Positions 12,882 to 13,896 of a DNA stretch of 13,896 nucleotides are shown here, piece by piece. The notes under the pieces are model-generated. The model was given only the letters and a program-made list of their open reading frames with translations. It was not told the DNA's origin and ran no database searches. Location of the stretch: positions 1 to 13,896 of the forward strand of contig JAAZMG010000161.1 of assembly GCA_012798935.1 (NCBI GenBank), read 5' to 3'. The stretch comes from Tissierellia bacterium (GTDB taxonomy: Bacteria; Bacillota; Clostridia; Tissierellales; Tepidimicrobiaceae). The position numbers were made by a program, and so were the translations under genes. Each line of letters begins with the position of its first letter. The stretch's first letter is position 1.

Positions 12882-13883
12882 TTAATCCCTCCCTCTAACT
12901 GATTTAGCCATAGGATGATTTAACCAACATCTGCTAATATGGCTTTCGCTGTGATTTTCGAAATTAGGAAAATTATCTTTACAAATCTTCATTGCATAAT
13001 CGCATCTATCGTAAAAAGAACAACCTTTAGGAGGAATATATAAATCCGGAGGTGAACCCTCAATTGAATGAAGACGTTCAGCTCTGTCCATATCTAAACG
13101 AGGTACAGAAGCAAGCAATTTCCTTGTATAAGGATGTTTTGGATTTTTATATATTTCATCTACTAAACCCTGCTCTAAAATTTGTCCTGCATACATAACT
13201 ATTACCCTATCGCTCATATCTGCAACTATTCCCAAATCATGAGTAATCAATATAATAGACATACCTAATTTATCTTGGATACTTTTCATAAGTTCAAGTA
13301 TTTGAGCCTGTACAGTTACATCCAAGGCCGTAGTAGGCTCATCTGCAATAAGCAACTGGGGATTTGAAACCATGGCAAGGGCTATCATTACCCTTTGTCT
13401 CATCCCGCCAGAAAATTCATGGGGATATTGAGTAATCCTTTTTTCTGGTTGAGGTACAGCTACTAAATTGAGCATCTCAATAGCCTTCTTTTGTGCCTCA
13501 GATTTACTTAACTTTTGATGTTTTACTAGACCTTCAACTATCTGCTTACCAATTTTCATAGTAGGGTTAAGAGAAGTCATAGGATCTTGAAATACCATAG
13601 CTATCTGATTGCCACGGATCTTTTGCATCTCATCTTCAGATTTCTTTACTATATCTTCTCCATTAAATAGTATTTCTCCCCCTTTAAAAAAAGCAGGTGG
13701 CATAGGAAGTAGCTTCATTATAGAATTGGCTGTAACGGATTTCCCACAGCCTGATTCTCCTACAATGGCGATAGTGTCAAGTTGTTGTTGGAAAACAATT
13801 AATATTAATTTTATTCTATCAAAATTAGAAACCATCGCATTTAAACAATGTAATATCTTGCTAACTAGTATTTGTTTACTCAA
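12882..13883 (-). CDS. oppD: oligopeptide/dipeptide ABC transporter ATPase (OppD/DppD type), aberrant N-terminus
   Basis: This is the partner ATPase of the OppF-type protein. From residue 36 onward it is a normal OppD: TIAIVGESGCGKSV with Walker A at 42-49, FQDPMTSLNPTM, signature SGGMRQR, Walker B LLIADEP, LITHDLG, and the C-terminal GCSFYDRC...C...C. The first 35 residues do not resemble the usual N-terminal strands and A-loop. The only start is a TTG (13881-13883) with no ribosome-binding site, 13 bases from the window edge. The length before Walker A is still normal (41 residues), so compensating small insertions or deletions are likely. They could be real or due to sequence quality. Treat the true start as undetermined. 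Confidence 0.82.
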   Translation of the reverse strand: MSKQILVSKILHCLNAMVSNFDRIKLILIVFQQQLDTIAIVGESGCGKSVTANSIMKLLPMPPAFFKGGEILFNGEDIVKKSEDEMQKIRGNQIAMVFQDPMTSLNPTMKIGKQIVEGLVKHQKLSKSEAQKKAIEMLNLVAVPQPEKRITQYPHEFSGGMRQRVMIALAMVSNPQLLIADEPTTALDVTVQAQILELMKSIQDKLGMSIILITHDLGIVADMSDRVIVMYAGQILEQGLVDEIYKNPKHPYTRKLLASVPRLDMDRAERLHSIEGSPPDLYIPPKGCSFYDRCDYAMKICKDNFPNFENHSESHISRCWLNHPMAKSVRGRD

Positions 13884-13896
13884 AAATATTGATACT

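Noticed and set aside
1..13896. CRISPR array, tRNA, rRNA, riboswitch, prophage or transposase gene
   Set aside because: I found no regularly spaced repeats, cloverleaf sequences, long structured leaders or recombinase/transposase proteins on either strand by reading.

Overview
The window looks like a low-GC, spore-forming Gram-positive bacterium, probably an anaerobe of the Clostridia/Tissierellia type. The reasons are the AT-rich sequence with AT-ending codons, strong Shine-Dalgarno sequences, a clostridial 2[4Fe-4S] ferredoxin, oxygen-sensitive radical SAM and Fe-S carrier proteins, and two sporulation regulators (BofA and Gin/CsfB). The species cannot be named from the sequence alone. All genes except abrB lie on the minus strand, so the biological reading order runs from high to low coordinates.

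In that order: (1) 13883-11912, the two ATPase genes (oppD-like, oppF-like) of an oligopeptide ABC importer. The oppD N-terminus is aberrant close to the window edge, and the unit ends in a large hairpin. (2) 11860-10488, an Mrp/Nbp35-type Fe-S carrier ATPase and a DUF134 helix-turn-helix protein, driven by a perfect-consensus sigma-A promoter with a palindrome at the predicted transcription start. (3) 10477-9851, yaaL (DUF2508) and bofA, each with a hairpin in its leader. (4) 9816-9043, ribosomal protein L25/Ctc with a long acidic tail, its own promoter and a terminator. (5) 9035-6590, a two-gene AmmeMemoRadiSam operon: a fused Memo-AMMECR1 protein and its radical SAM partner. (6) 6554-6283, gin (csfB), the sigma-G inhibitor, with a candidate forespore (sigma-F-like) promoter and its own terminator. 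(7) 6226-1664, a tight housekeeping operon: Orn/Lys/Arg decarboxylase-like yaaO, tmk, darA, a second shorter darA paralogue, holB and ricT. (8) 1562-1351, a 56-residue ferredoxin with a TTG start, followed by a terminator. (9) 1340-371, a REP-like repeat region and rsmI. (10) On the plus strand, abrB (94-333) converges on rsmI and ends in its own terminator.

The backbone yaaL-bofA-gin-yaaO-tmk-darA-holB-ricT-rsmI-(convergent)abrB matches the order known from Bacillus subtilis. The xpaC, yaaN, yaaR, yabA, trmN6 and yazA positions are empty. L25, the AmmeMemoRadiSam pair, a darA duplicate and a ferredoxin have been added. The region therefore combines DNA replication and nucleotide supply (tmk, holB), c-di-AMP sensing (DarA), RNA processing and sporulation control (RicT), ribosome modification (RsmI, L25) and spore-stage regulators (AbrB, BofA, Gin).

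No tRNA, rRNA, CRISPR array, transposase gene or prophage is visible. No gene-free stretch exceeds 300 bases. The most interesting items are the Memo-AMMECR1/radical SAM operon, the tandem darA pair, the Gin-like zinc hook on AbrB, the forespore-type promoter of gin, the perfect promoter with palindrome upstream of mrp, and the scrambled oppD N-terminus.
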